A stretch of 42,373 nt of DNA from Spirochaetia bacterium. GTDB taxonomy: Bacteria; Spirochaetota; Spirochaetia; PWKH01. Positions 22,114-31,455 of the stretch are shown piece by piece. The notes beneath the pieces were generated by a model, which made no database searches, was not told where the DNA came from, and saw nothing but the letters and a program-made list of their open reading frames with translations. Location: contig SKJE01000052.1 in NCBI GenBank assembly GCA_007116075.1, positions 1-42,373 on the forward strand, given 5' to 3'. Positions within the stretch are counted from its first letter, which is position 1. Each line of letters starts with the position of its first letter. A program made the translations under genes and the position numbers.

Positions 22114-22899
22114 ATGAGAGGATTTGCAGTTCTTGGCAGTTCATCTAAGGCAAACGCCTATGCGCTGCAGTCACAGGATGCGGTGCTGCTGATCGATAAC
22201 GGGTTCTCCTGCCGGGAGCTGCTCCGGCGTCTGGATTCCATGGGTGCACAACCGGCACAGGTGTGTGCTGTACTGGTGACCCACAATCACATTGACCATA
22301 CCCGGGGAGTGCCCCTTCTGGCAAAAAAGCTGGGTATTCCGGTCTACCTGCCGAGACCCATGACCAGGGTGCTGCCTTGGAAGGACCTTGCGGTAAAACC
22401 TACGGATCCTGAGGAGGAGTTCATGGTCGGTCCCTTCCGGGTACTGCCCTTCAGGACCTACCATGATACAGATGCTTCCGTGGGATATTCAATAGCTTGT
22501 GAAGATCTCCGCATAACCATCATCACCGATACCGGCAGAACCGATGAGCGGATGGCCGAGATTGCAGGGGTAAGTGATTTGCTATGTGTTGAGACAAATT
22601 ACTGTGAGCATCTGCTTGCCTCAGGCCGATATCCCCCCTTCTTGAAACGCCGCATAGCATCCTCAGCGGGGCATTTGTCAAACAGCGATGCCCTGGCACT
22701 TCTTCAACAGCTTGATGAGGTGACCCAGTTTATCTTTCTATGCCACCTTTCCGGAGAAAACAACTCCCCTGAGACGGTGCGGGAACTGCTGGATCACCAC
22801 CAAGTGCCCTGCAGGGATCGGACGGTGATTTGCAGAAGAGGCGAGATGTACCTTCAGCAGCTTATGGACGTAAAGACTCGACGTAACACTGGTTTGTAG
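22114..22899 (+). CDS. MBL-fold metal-dependent hydrolase (YycJ/WalJ-type)
   Basis: The 261-residue metallo-beta-lactamase fold protein begins LGSSSKANAYALQSQDAVLLIDNGFSCRELLRRL, like the YycJ/WalJ subgroup, and carries the metal motif VTHNHIDHTRGV (HxHxDH, about 55-66), AGHLSNSDAL and FLCHLSGENNSPE, where further ligands lie. WalJ of Firmicutes is an exonuclease-like protein, linked to cell-wall signalling and DNA repair; a phosphodiesterase role is likely here but the substrate is unknown. ATG 22114 matches the family start; a longer reading from 21937 covers the asnS start. It is the first gene of a tight rightward unit with an acyl-CoA synthetase 69 bases on. Confidence 0.85.
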   Translation: MRGFAVLGSSSKANAYALQSQDAVLLIDNGFSCRELLRRLDSMGAQPAQVCAVLVTHNHIDHTRGVPLLAKKLGIPVYLPRPMTRVLPWKDLAVKPTDPEEEFMVGPFRVLPFRTYHDTDASVGYSIACEDLRITIITDTGRTDERMAEIAGVSDLLCVETNYCEHLLASGRYPPFLKRRIASSAGHLSNSDALALLQQLDEVTQFIFLCHLSGENNSPETVRELLDHHQVPCRDRTVICRRGEMYLQQLMDVKTRRNTGL

Positions 22900-22968
22900 G
22901 GTATATTACAGACAGGAACGACATAATTTGAATAAAAAAAAAGTGACCGGCAGTCGGTTGGAGGGTAC

Positions 22969-24642
22969 ATGATTTCCATAACAGAATTCACATTAACTGA
23001 ACTGTTTACCAAGGCGGTAGGATCCTATGGGCCGCAGCGGATGTGCGGAATGGTAGATTCAGAGGGATTCACCTACGCCCAGTGGGGATCCTGGGTCCTC
23101 AGTCTGCGGGAACGCCTGATAGCCCGGGGGCTCAAACCCGGAGACCGGGCGGCAATTCTGGGAGAAAACTCCCCCTACTGGACTATGGCATACTTTGCCG
23201 TTGTCACTGCAGGTGCGGTAGCGGTTCCCATTCTCAATGACTTTCACCAGCGTGAAATTGAGAATATTCTTATTCACAGTGAAGCTAAGATGGCCTTGGT
23301 AGCAAAGAAGTATCTGCCGAAGATAGGTGCATACGGTCAGGATGAGAGCAACCAGGTACTGGAGCTTGATGGGATAACTCCACCTGACCGTGAAATCGAT
23401 CTTGTACGAGAGCTTTCTGCCCTGCCCAAGGCATCCAAGGATGATCTGGCAAGCTTAATCTATACCTCCGGTACAACAGGTATGTCCAAGGGTGTTATGC
23501 TCACCCATGGAAATATTATGTATGACGGTGAGGTGTCCGCCCGCTCTTTTATCAAACTCAATCCGGGAGAGAAGATGCTTTCAATCCTCCCGCTCTCCCA
23601 CTCCTATGAATTCACCATTGGTCTGATTCTCGGGATGATCGGCGGACAGGACACCTACTACCTTGGTCGTCCTCCCATGGCAAGCGTGCTGCTGCCGGCT
23701 CTGGAGAAGGTAAAACCGCACATTATGCTCTCGGTTCCCCTGCTGATAGAGAAGGTGTATCGGGGATCGGTAAGGCAGAAGATACAGAAAAGCGGGCTTC
23801 TGCGCCTGCTGACACGAATTCCCTTTATGAGGAAGGTGATCCACAGGAAAGCGGGGAAGCAGCTCAAGGAGCGTTTCGGCGGCAGGCTGAAGTTCTTTGG
23901 TGTTGGAGGAGCTCCCCTGGACAGGGAGGTGGAGCGGTTTCTTCAGGAGGCAAAGTTCCCTTACGGTATTGGGTACGGTCTGACCGAGACCGCTCCGCTG
24001 CTGGCAGGGTGCGCTCCCTCCTGGACCCGCCTTGCATCTACTGGGAAGGTGCTCGATATTGTGGAGATGCGGATAGCTGATCCCCATCCGGAAACCGGGG
24101 AAGGGGAGATCCAGGTACGGGGTCCCAACGTAATGCAGGGATACTACCAGGATGAAGAGGCTACAAAGGAAGCCTTCACTGAGGATGGGTGGTTCCGTAC
24201 GGGAGATCTTGGCATTTTTGACAAGGACGATTTTCTGTACATAAAGGGCAGACAGAAAAACATGATTTTAGGACCGAATGGTGAGAATATCTATCCGGAG
24301 AGCATAGAATCGGTAATCAATTCCTTTGACTTTGTGGAGGAGTCAATTGTGCTTCCCTCCTCGGACGGGCTGGTAGCACAGGTGAAACTTGACTTAGAAG
24401 CGTTCTCGGAGCATATCAAGGACGCGGCTGACCAAGCGGGCACCCATGCGCGGGAATATGCAGAGTCCTTGCTGCACAGCATAAATAAGGAACTGAACGT
24501 CAATTCGAGGGTCAGGAAGGTGAAGCTGCTCATGGAGCCTTTGGTGAGAACTCCAACAAAGAAAATCAAGCGATTCCTCTATCGGGGAGATGAAGATGAG
24601 ACTAAACAAGATGAGAACCATGAAGATAAGAGGAAGAAATGA
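22969..24642 (+). CDS. Long-chain acyl-CoA synthetase (AMP-binding), second copy
   Basis: The 557-residue acyl-adenylate-forming enzyme has LIYTSGTTGMSKGVMLTH (about 163-180), LSILPLSHSYE, GVGGAPLDREVERFL, GIGYGLTETAPLL (about 332-344), GWFRTGDLGIFDKDDFLYIKGR and a C-terminal TPTKKIKRFLYRG carrying the lysine region. It is similar in layout to the copy at 11975, most clearly at both ends, so they are paralogues. The ATG is preceded by GGAGGG at a good distance. The start overlaps nothing upstream, but its stop overlaps aroF (ATGA) so both are translated together. It lies between an MBL protein and DAHP synthase, which is not a typical fatty-acid context; no thiolase or acyl-carrier genes are nearby. 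Fatty acid uptake or lipid recycling is a plausible role. Confidence 0.88.
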   Translation: MISITEFTLTELFTKAVGSYGPQRMCGMVDSEGFTYAQWGSWVLSLRERLIARGLKPGDRAAILGENSPYWTMAYFAVVTAGAVAVPILNDFHQREIENILIHSEAKMALVAKKYLPKIGAYGQDESNQVLELDGITPPDREIDLVRELSALPKASKDDLASLIYTSGTTGMSKGVMLTHGNIMYDGEVSARSFIKLNPGEKMLSILPLSHSYEFTIGLILGMIGGQDTYYLGRPPMASVLLPALEKVKPHIMLSVPLLIEKVYRGSVRQKIQKSGLLRLLTRIPFMRKVIHRKAGKQLKERFGGRLKFFGVGGAPLDREVERFLQEAKFPYGIGYGLTETAPLLAGCAPSWTRLASTGKVLDIVEMRIADPHPETGEGEIQVRGPNVMQGYYQDEEATKEAFTEDGWFRTGDLGIFDKDDFLYIKGRQKNMILGPNGENIYPESIESVINSFDFVEESIVLPSSDGLVAQVKLDLEAFSEHIKDAADQAGTHAREYAESLLHSINKELNVNSRVRKVKLLMEPLVRTPTKKIKRFLYRGDEDETKQDENHEDKRKK

Positions 24643-25700
24643 GAAAGATTCATGATATAAGAATCCAGGAAGTGACTCCCCTGGCTTCCCCGGATGAGCT
24701 TAAACGTCAGGAGACGGTCAGTGAGAAGACCCTGCTGGGCATCAGCCGATGGAGGGACCAGATTGAAGATATCATCCATCGACGGGATACACGAATCCTT
24801 GGTATCGTGGGACCCTGTTCAATCCACGATGAACAGGGTGCCTATGACTATGCCCGGAGAATGAAGGACCTCGCCGAGGAGGTGCAGGATGAAATACTGC
24901 TGGTCATGCGGGCATACTTTGAGAAGCCCCGGACAGTGCTCGGGTGGAGGGGATTGATTCTTGATCCCCACCTGGACGGATCCAATGCTATTGAGGAGGG
25001 GATCAGACTTGCACGAAGGATTCTGCTGGGTATCAGTGAAATTGGACTGCCGGTCGGCACTGAGATGCTCGATCCTATCCTTCCCCAGTATATCGATGAT
25101 CTGGTCAGCTGGGCTGCTATCGGGGCGAGGACTGCTGAGAGTCAGGTACACAGGAGCCTTGCCAGCGGACTCAGCACTCCCGTAGGGTTCAAGAACAGCA
25201 CCAGCGGGAACTTGAAACATGCAGTCAATGCCATCAAGTCGGCCGCCAGCCCCGCCAGCTTCATCGGTGTTGATCCCAACGGCATGACAGCAATTTACCG
25301 GACCACCGGTAATCCCTCCTGTCACCTGATACTGCGGGGCGGCAGTTCCGGACCGAATTACCATGAGGATGACGTGGAGCATGCGGAGAACCTGCTTACC
25401 CAGGCAGGGGCGCTTGCCTCAATCATCGTAGACTGCTCCCACGGAAATTCAAATAAAAAGTATGTTCGCCAGCAGCGGGTTCTTCGTTCTGTTGTCGACC
25501 AGCTCAATTTCGGAAACAGGTCAATCTCTGGTTTTATGCTTGAGAGTTATCTCTACGAGGGGCGTCAGGATGTCTGCAGTGATAAGCCCCTGACCTACGG
25601 CGTATCTATTACCGATCCCTGTATTGGATGGGATGATACTGAACTGATCATCCGCAGGGCCTATGAACGACTCAAACAAGGAGAGGAGGGCTTACTATGA
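24639..25700 (+). CDS. aroF: 3-deoxy-7-phosphoheptulonate synthase, AroF/G type
   Basis: The 353-residue class I enzyme condenses phosphoenolpyruvate with erythrose 4-phosphate, the entry step to aromatic amino acids. Motifs are VGPCSIHDEQGAYDYARRMKDL, VMRAYFEKPRTVLGWRGLILDPHLDGS, GARTAESQVHRSLASGLSTPVGFKNSTSG, LRGGSSGPNYH and IIVDCSHGNSNKKY, all AroF/G/H-type. It starts on ATGA over the end of the acyl-CoA synthetase and is overlapped by the DJ-1 gene at its own end. Which of the AroF, G or H feedback classes applies is not readable; the symbol is generic. With trpB/TrpR at the window start it indicates a tryptophan/chorismate route, although the two loci are not linked and no TrpR-like palindrome was noticed here. 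Confidence 0.92.
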   Translation: MRKIHDIRIQEVTPLASPDELKRQETVSEKTLLGISRWRDQIEDIIHRRDTRILGIVGPCSIHDEQGAYDYARRMKDLAEEVQDEILLVMRAYFEKPRTVLGWRGLILDPHLDGSNAIEEGIRLARRILLGISEIGLPVGTEMLDPILPQYIDDLVSWAAIGARTAESQVHRSLASGLSTPVGFKNSTSGNLKHAVNAIKSAASPASFIGVDPNGMTAIYRTTGNPSCHLILRGGSSGPNYHEDDVEHAENLLTQAGALASIIVDCSHGNSNKKYVRQQRVLRSVVDQLNFGNRSISGFMLESYLYEGRQDVCSDKPLTYGVSITDPCIGWDDTELIIRRAYERLKQGEEGLL

Positions 25701-26251
25701 AATCAGTACGAGCGGGAGTGCTGCTGGCTCCCGGTTTTGAGGAAATTGAAGCAATTACCCCTATCGACTTGCTCCACCGCGGCGGCGTTGAGGTGACCCT
25801 GGTCGGTGTGTCCGAAAGGGACGTTACCGGAGCCCACGGGGTCACGGTCAAGACCGATGCACTGATCAATGAGGTGGCATGGGAAGATTATGATGCGGTG
25901 ATTCTCCCGGGAGGCATGCCCGGTTCCAAGAACCTGGCGGAATCTCCTGAGGTGCAGGACCTGCTGGTTAATATGCACCAGAAAAAGAGGGTTATTGCCG
26001 CAATTTGTGCCGCACCGGCACTGGTTCTGGCTCCTTTAGGTATTCTTGATGGACGGAACGCGGTCTGTTTTCCCGGATTGGAAAAGCAGGCGCCCCAGGT
26101 AACGTTCCTGGACCAGGATACCGCCGTGGACGATCATGTGGTCACCGGACGCGGAGCAGGAAAGAGCGGCTCCTTTGCCCTTGAAATCCTGGCATTACTG
26201 AAGGGACGAAGCATCGCCGACGAAGTCGGTACCCGAAGCCTGTATCTTTAG
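25697..26251 (+). CDS. DJ-1/PfpI family protein
   Basis: The 184-residue protein has the DJ-1 pattern: VLLAPGFEEIEAITPIDLLHRGGVEVTLV (glutamate in the active pocket), VILPGGMPGSKNLAES, and AICAAPALVLAPLGIL with the nucleophile elbow cysteine followed by AAPA. The family has been connected with glyoxalase and deglycase activity, chaperone function and redox sensing; which applies cannot be decided. DJ-1's proposed deglycase role would match the glycation-repair pair at 10492-11836, but the two are not linked. It overlaps the end of aroF by four bases and is followed by a strong bidirectional terminator. Confidence 0.9.
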   Translation: MKSVRAGVLLAPGFEEIEAITPIDLLHRGGVEVTLVGVSERDVTGAHGVTVKTDALINEVAWEDYDAVILPGGMPGSKNLAESPEVQDLLVNMHQKKRVIAAICAAPALVLAPLGILDGRNAVCFPGLEKQAPQVTFLDQDTAVDDHVVTGRGAGKSGSFALEILALLKGRSIADEVGTRSLYL

Positions 26252-26270
26252 GTGAGTATAGGTTCAGCAA

Positions 26271-26305
26271 AACAACAGGCTTGCCGGAAAGGCAAGCCTG
26301 TTGTT
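26271..26305. terminator. Strong symmetrical terminator between convergent operons
   Basis: AACAACAGGCTTGCC (26271-26285), loop GGAAA and GGCAAGCCTGTTGTT (26291-26305) form a perfect 15-bp stem in the 74-base gap between the DJ-1 and ackA genes. It is symmetric and can terminate both. Confidence 0.85.
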
Positions 26306-26325
26306 ATTGATATAATTACCGAATA

Positions 26326-27675
26326 CTACGCCTTCGGCGGAGTGATCAGCAGGTCCTTCAGATGAGGACGTTTCTTCAGATCCTGCTCCAGCCGTTCAGC
26401 CCTGGACTTATTGATGAAATTGGGGCTCTGGAAGGAGTAGGTGAAGTTTGTATGGATGTCATAGGTGCCGTTGAGCAGCGCATAGGTGTCTTCGGTCATC
26501 ACCAGCTCCTCATCGGTAGGGATAACCAGGATCTTCACCGGGGAGTCATCCGTTGATATCACAAGTTCTCCGTTACGGCAGGTAGCCTGCTGGTTTTTCT
26601 CCTGGTCCAGGCAGATGCCGAGGTGTTCCATATCCGAGAGGGCTCCCTTCCTGATATGCGGAGCCATTTCACCGACACCGGCGGTCATGACCACTGCGTC
26701 AATCTGTACTCCCATCTCAGCAATGTATCCGCCGATGTATTTCTTCAGCCGCTGGCACTCCATGTCAATGGCAAGCTGGCACTGTTTGTCGCCTTCAGCT
26801 GCTGCATCCCGCACATCCCGGCGATCGCTGTAACGACCCTCGGTCAGGCCGATGAGTCCGCTTTTCTTATTCAGTGTGGTGTCGACCTCCTGAATTGTCA
26901 TGCCCAGTTCATTCATGAGAAAGTTTGCCATGGCCGGATCAATATCACCGGACCGGGTACCCATGACCAGCCCCTCGAGGGGAGTGAGCCCCATGGATGT
27001 ATCATAGGATACTCCGTTCTTCACAGCACACATGGATGCGCCGTTACCAATATGGGCGATTACCAGACTGGTTTTTCTGGGATCCTTGCCGAGGAGTACC
27101 GAAGCACGTTTTGCTGTATAGAGATAGCTTGTTCCGTGAAATCCGTAGCGGCGGATATTATGCTTAGCATACCATTCGTAGGGAACCGCATACATAAAAC
27201 TACGTTCGGGCATGGTCTGATGCCATGCAGTGTCCATGACGGCACAATGGGGTACATCAGGAAGAGTCTTCCTGGCGGCCTTGATGCCGAGAATGTTGGG
27301 CGGCATATGGAGGGGAGCAAGGTGTATGAAGCTTTCAAAAATCTTCAGCACCTCGTCATCGATGATGACGGACTTAACGAAATGCTCTCCACCATGGACC
27401 ACCCGGTGTCCCACCGCCTTGATCTCTGAGATATCCTTCAGCACACCGTGATGCTGGTCTAGGATCATCTTTGTTATCAGGGAGATGGCGCTATTGTGGT
27501 CCGGACAGCTGACTTCATCTTCATGCTGGTCCCGCCCGACTGCCTTGTGTTCGATAGTGGACACCTTCTGCCCAATACGCTCAATAACTCCAACTGCCAG
27601 TACCTCCTGCTGATCCCAGTCAAACACTTGGTACTTAACAGATGAGCTTCCGCAGTTCAATGTGAGAATTACCAT
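26326..27675 (-). CDS. ackA: Acetate kinase
   Basis: The 449-residue protein interconverts acetyl phosphate plus ADP with acetate plus ATP. It shows [79 protein letters not shown] and [17 protein letters not shown], all AckA signatures. ATG 27675 has a GGAGG site and begins the family sequence; upstream in-frame codons add only an unlikely leader. At 449 residues it is longer than most AckA (about 400). The extra residues lie at the C-terminus, ending in [14 protein letters not shown]. Acetate and alcohol production fit a fermentative spirochaete; no pta gene is visible nearby. Confidence 0.95.
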   Translation of the reverse strand: MVILTLNCGSSSVKYQVFDWDQQEVLAVGVIERIGQKVSTIEHKAVGRDQHEDEVSCPDHNSAISLITKMILDQHHGVLKDISEIKAVGHRVVHGGEHFVKSVIIDDEVLKIFESFIHLAPLHMPPNILGIKAARKTLPDVPHCAVMDTAWHQTMPERSFMYAVPYEWYAKHNIRRYGFHGTSYLYTAKRASVLLGKDPRKTSLVIAHIGNGASMCAVKNGVSYDTSMGLTPLEGLVMGTRSGDIDPAMANFLMNELGMTIQEVDTTLNKKSGLIGLTEGRYSDRRDVRDAAAEGDKQCQLAIDMECQRLKKYIGGYIAEMGVQIDAVVMTAGVGEMAPHIRKGALSDMEHLGICLDQEKNQQATCRNGELVISTDDSPVKILVIPTDEELVMTEDTYALLNGTYDIHTNFTYSFQSPNFINKSRAERLEQDLKKRPHLKDLLITPPKA

Positions 27676-27835
27676 GTAAGAAACCTCCGGTGAAAGATAT
27701 GATATATAGACGAAATAATTGAACAAGATCATGTATCGATCTGATAGCATAGAATTTTTGCATGGATGGTTGAAAATATCAACAGAAGTTGCAGCGGATT
27801 GAAGCAGATTCGCCTTCCCCGGTGATCCATCTGGT

Positions 27836-29092
27836 ATGAAGATGCTGGTTATGCTGCTGCTATTGACCTCTTACACATTGGGTGCTGATGAACAGCCTCT
27901 TGTCCGGGTAAGCTATCGGCAGTTAGCTGCCGCACGAACAGTGGACCTCATCTCGGATTATGGTAATGCTCTCTCCGGGCAATTGCAGGTGCGGGAGTCT
28001 TCCTCTGGAGGCATCACTGGAGGAGTGCGCATGCAGGGTACATGGGAAGAGGGTCTGAGCCTTGATATTGGGACTATATACTACCGGGGAATCCTCAGGA
28101 TGACTGCAGATCCAAAACGGGTGGTTATGCCTGGGGAGCTACACCATCTTCCCTACAGCCTGCGGATATCCCGGGGTGTGCCGGGAGGCTCTGCCCAATT
28201 CATGAAGACGCACCAGAGTCTACGCCTGGTATGGGATCCCAGACGTACAGCCCTTGGGACACTGGTTAATTTCACCTATGAACCGGTAACGTGGGGTGCT
28301 GGGGTGATCTGCTCCAGAGCCCCTGATGACCGGAACAAATGGATGTATCGCTCCCTTTGTGAAGGCGCAACGCTGCTGCATCTTTCGTCATGGATCGGAT
28401 ATACGAAAAAGGATTTTTCACTTCTGGCGGCAGCGGGCAGTGCCGTCTCAGCAGAACAACCCCCGGGAGGGTGGGTGATGGGGAGCATGGAATCCTCCGG
28501 TCCATGGTGGAACATTCAGGGAGGGGGCTTTCATATTATTGGTGAACATCGGGTATTCGGTTCCGATGGTGCCTTCGTTTCCCGGGATCTGCATCTTGAG
28601 GGGGAAGCCAGGCTGCTCATGCAACTTCCTGCAGAGCTTTTAGTTACCCTGGAATACAGCCGGGACCATCCTCCTCTCTGGCCTGAGGAACCCTATCTTC
28701 CTGCTCAGTTTGACTGGAGTATTGACGGTCGGTATCATCGTGGAGGAATCATGATAGGTGCAGGGGCTGCGGGTATTCAGACCTGGAGTGGCCGGGAGAT
28801 AAGCGGATTCTGCAGATTCCGGGTCTCCCCGGCTCCCTTAGGCGGGTCGGTATTCGTGAGCGTTGGCTCCGACGGCAGTGTGGATGGTGAACTGCAGATT
28901 ATATGCCGAAATGAACAGGCTGAGATAACCGCTGATCTTGCCTGGGACGGAGAGATATCCTGGGAACTGTCTGGAGGAATCTATACACACTGGGGCAGTA
29001 TCGGGGTGTTCTGGAGCAGCAGGGGCCTGCAGCTCCGGGGGGAGGTAACCCTGGAGATCTATTCAAGCGGGCGGATCTCCTCCTCAAGGTGA
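27836..29092 (+). CDS. Putative outer-membrane beta-barrel protein, unknown family
   Basis: The 418-residue protein starts with a cleavable signal peptide ([19 protein letters not shown]). The rest shows no globular motif but a steady pattern of alternating hydrophobic and polar residues in short strands with Gly and aromatic residues, as in [48 protein letters not shown] and [19 protein letters not shown], as expected for a membrane beta barrel. No named family was recognised. It would sit in the outer membrane if so. No good ribosome site or promoter was identified upstream in the 160-base gap shared with ackA. Its final 34 bases overlap the convergent murB, and it ends in a Ser/Arg tail. 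Confidence 0.6.
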   Translation: MKMLVMLLLLTSYTLGADEQPLVRVSYRQLAAARTVDLISDYGNALSGQLQVRESSSGGITGGVRMQGTWEEGLSLDIGTIYYRGILRMTADPKRVVMPGELHHLPYSLRISRGVPGGSAQFMKTHQSLRLVWDPRRTALGTLVNFTYEPVTWGAGVICSRAPDDRNKWMYRSLCEGATLLHLSSWIGYTKKDFSLLAAAGSAVSAEQPPGGWVMGSMESSGPWWNIQGGGFHIIGEHRVFGSDGAFVSRDLHLEGEARLLMQLPAELLVTLEYSRDHPPLWPEEPYLPAQFDWSIDGRYHRGGIMIGAGAAGIQTWSGREISGFCRFRVSPAPLGGSVFVSVGSDGSVDGELQIICRNEQAEITADLAWDGEISWELSGGIYTHWGSIGVFWSSRGLQLRGEVTLEIYSSGRISSSR

Positions 29093-29964
29093 ATCCCTGT
29101 CTCCTCTTCAATCCGACGGTGCATGAGCTGTATAAGCTGCCTGACATCGCTGCTGGTTGCGTTGCCCGTATTGATGATAATATTCCCATGTTCCGGGGAA
29201 ACCTGTGCTCCTCCAATCGATTTCCCCTTGAGCCCGACCTGCTCGGAAAGTTCTCCGGCGGTGATCTCCAGCCCGAGAGGATTCTTGAATACCGAACCTG
29301 CAGAGGGGTGCCTGTAGTAGCCTCTGCGCCTGCGTTCACTGCGGGCACGTTCCATACTGCTGAGGATTTCAGTGGATCTGCCTACCTGCAGACGGAGTCC
29401 GGCTTCAAGTATGATGCTCCGGGCTGCAAAGGGAGCGCTTCGATAGGAGAAAGAGGCATCACTGGCGTGGAGTCGCCTCAGTTTTCCCGAGGGATCAATA
29501 AAATCCACCCATTCAAGCAGTGACGCAATATCTCTGCCGAAGGATCCTGCATTGCTGGCAACGGCTCCTCCGAGAGAACCGGGAATGCCTGTGAGGTGCT
29601 CCAGTCCGCTGAGTTCCAGTTCCGCAGCGGACTGGATAAGGTACTCCAGTCTGATACCTGCTTCGGAGAAGAGATAGCGTCCGCGGAAACTGAAGCGGGT
29701 ACATCGGTTCAGGTCAATAATGCACCCTTGATACCCCTCGTCGGGGGCCAGGACGTTGGAGCCGAAACCGAGGACAGTATAGTTGATTTCCTCTCTAATA
29801 AGATGCGGAATCAGGGAGAGCAGTTCCAGGGGTGTGTCCGGGACTACGACGGCCTCAGCCGGTCCGCCAATGTGCAGGGTGGTACGTCCGGAGAGGGGCT
29901 GATCGAAAAGGATTTCCCCCCGTATATTGATTTTTTGTAGTGATTCTCTTACATTGATACTCAC
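29059..29964 (-). CDS. murB: UDP-N-acetylenolpyruvoylglucosamine reductase
   Basis: The 301-residue FAD enzyme reduces UDP-GlcNAc-enolpyruvate to UDP-MurNAc, the step before MurC. It has TTLHIGGPAEAVVVP, YTVLGFGSNVLAPDEG, LEHLTGIPGSLGGAVASNAGSFG, SFSYRSAPFA, GSVFKNPLG with the catalytic Ser, and GKSIGGAQVSPEHGNIIINTGNAT. Size and absence of the extra loop make it type II MurB. The start codon is GTG 29964; no ribosome site precedes it, and the -10 box ends six bases upstream, so it may be leaderless. Its last 34 bases overlap the convergent barrel gene. Confidence 0.93.
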   Translation of the reverse strand: MSINVRESLQKINIRGEILFDQPLSGRTTLHIGGPAEAVVVPDTPLELLSLIPHLIREEINYTVLGFGSNVLAPDEGYQGCIIDLNRCTRFSFRGRYLFSEAGIRLEYLIQSAAELELSGLEHLTGIPGSLGGAVASNAGSFGRDIASLLEWVDFIDPSGKLRRLHASDASFSYRSAPFAARSIILEAGLRLQVGRSTEILSSMERARSERRRRGYYRHPSAGSVFKNPLGLEITAGELSEQVGLKGKSIGGAQVSPEHGNIIINTGNATSSDVRQLIQLMHRRIEEETGIHLEEEIRPLE

Positions 29965-29970
29965 AACTGT

Positions 29971-29999
29971 ATCTTACGACATGTTTCGAATCATGGCAA
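29971..29999 (-). promoter_or_regulatory. Promoter of murB, start codon at +1
   Basis: On the minus strand TTGCCA (29999-29994), a 17-base spacer and TAAGAT (29976-29971) end six bases before GTG 29964, so transcription is expected to start at or beside the start codon. Confidence 0.5.
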
Positions 30000-30018
30000 A
30001 GGCTGTGCGGGGAGTGGC

Positions 30019-31428
30019 ATGAATATTTTTCTCTATAATACTATGTACCGGGAACTGCGGGAGTTTAAACCGCTTAAGGACGAAGAAGCTGGGATGTATG
30101 CCTGCGGTCCAACGGTGTATAACTATGCCCATGTTGGCAATTTGCGGACATATATTTTTGAAGACATCCTGAGAAGGACCCTCGCCTATGCAGGATACCG
30201 GGTTACCCATGTGATGAATGTTACCGATGTGGGGCACCTCACCGATGACCAGGATGACGGAGAGGATAAAATGCTCAAGTCTTCCCGTGAGACCGGCATG
30301 AGCGTCTGGGATATTGCAGAGTACTATACCAAGGCGTTTTTTAAGGATACCACAAGGCTGAATATCCTGGATCCCCACGTGGTATGCCGGGCTACTGAAC
30401 ACATTGATGACATGATTGAGCTGGTCAAAAGGCTTGAAAAGCGGGGCCATACCTACGAAGCTGGAGGAAATATTTATTTCAGTATAGATACCTTTGATCA
30501 GTACGGCAGGATGGCGAACCTGAATCTTGAGGATCTCCAGTCAGGAGCACGTATTGAGGTTGACCAGAATAAGCGAAATCCCAAGGACTTCGTCCTTTGG
30601 TTTACCAAGTCAAAGTTCGAGAATCAGGTGATGCTTTGGGATTCTCCCTGGGGTAAAGGGTATCCTGGCTGGCACCTGGAATGCAGTGCCATGAGTATGA
30701 AATATCTCGGTGAGCAATTCGATATCCACTGCGGAGGAACGGACCATATTTCTGTGCACCATACCAATGAGATTGCCCAGTCAGAGGCAGCTACGGGTAA
30801 AAAGTGGGTGCGCTATTGGTGCCATGGTGAGTTTCTCCTTGATGATACGGGAAAGATGTCAAAGTCTAAGGGAGAATTTCTTACCTTGGATCTGCTGATA
30901 AAACATGGATTTGATCCCCTGGATTATCGATACTTCTGTTTGGGCGCCCACTACCGCTCCCAGCTGCGTTTCTCCTTCCAGGCCCTGGAACAGGCAAAAA
31001 CCAGCAGGAATAATCTTGCTGCACGGATAGCTGAACTCAAGAAGGACCAGGTTGAAGCTGCGGATACGCTGGATGCCCCGGCCCAGGCTTATGTGGACCG
31101 CTTCGAAGCCCATGCGGCCAAGGATTTGAATATGCCCCGGTCTCTGTCTGAGCTGTGGGGACTTGTGCGGGACAGCTCTATTGCTCCGGCACAGCGTCTG
31201 GCCGGGTGTTACCGGATGGACCTGATCCTCGGTCTCAGTCTTAAGGACATCGCACCAGCGGGGGAGGAACTCCTTGATGAGGAGAGTGCTTCGCTGATAG
31301 CTGAGCGGGAAGAGGCGAGAAAGGATAAAGACTTCGCCAAAGCAGATACAATTCGTGATATACTGCAGAAACGTGGTATAGATATTAAAGATACTCCCTC
31401 CGGTACAGTCTGGAGAAAAAGAGTGTAA
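30019..31428 (+). CDS. cysS: Cysteinyl-tRNA synthetase
   Basis: The 469-residue class I enzyme charges tRNA-Cys. It shows MYACGPTVYNYAHVGNLRTY (class I HIGH-like HVGN near residue 38, with the zinc Cys), VTDVGHLTDDQDDGEDKM, CSAMSMKYLGEQFDIHCGGTDHISVHHTNEIAQSEA (zinc ligands) and KMSKSKGEFLTL (about 279-290). The C-terminal DALR domain continues to residue 469, typical length. ATG 30019 has a GGGGAG site. It lies 27 bases before an ECF sigma factor gene and may be read together with it. The gap to murB also contains that gene's promoter. Confidence 0.96.
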   Translation: MNIFLYNTMYRELREFKPLKDEEAGMYACGPTVYNYAHVGNLRTYIFEDILRRTLAYAGYRVTHVMNVTDVGHLTDDQDDGEDKMLKSSRETGMSVWDIAEYYTKAFFKDTTRLNILDPHVVCRATEHIDDMIELVKRLEKRGHTYEAGGNIYFSIDTFDQYGRMANLNLEDLQSGARIEVDQNKRNPKDFVLWFTKSKFENQVMLWDSPWGKGYPGWHLECSAMSMKYLGEQFDIHCGGTDHISVHHTNEIAQSEAATGKKWVRYWCHGEFLLDDTGKMSKSKGEFLTLDLLIKHGFDPLDYRYFCLGAHYRSQLRFSFQALEQAKTSRNNLAARIAELKKDQVEAADTLDAPAQAYVDRFEAHAAKDLNMPRSLSELWGLVRDSSIAPAQRLAGCYRMDLILGLSLKDIAPAGEELLDEESASLIAEREEARKDKDFAKADTIRDILQKRGIDIKDTPSGTVWRKRV

Positions 31429-31455
31429 CTTTCCAGGGGCAGTGTTGTTAAGATT

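Noticed and set aside
22941-22962. Small ACCG/CGGT hairpin before the second acyl-CoA synthetase
   Set aside because: Only four base pairs next to an A-run; could not be distinguished from chance.
26623-27429. A 268-residue open frame antisense to ackA
   Set aside because: Shadow of the complete acetate kinase gene; no ribosome site and no family motif.
27728-27744. AGATC...GATCT inverted repeat between ackA and the barrel gene
   Set aside because: Only five base pairs, in an AT-rich spacer; not enough to call an operator.
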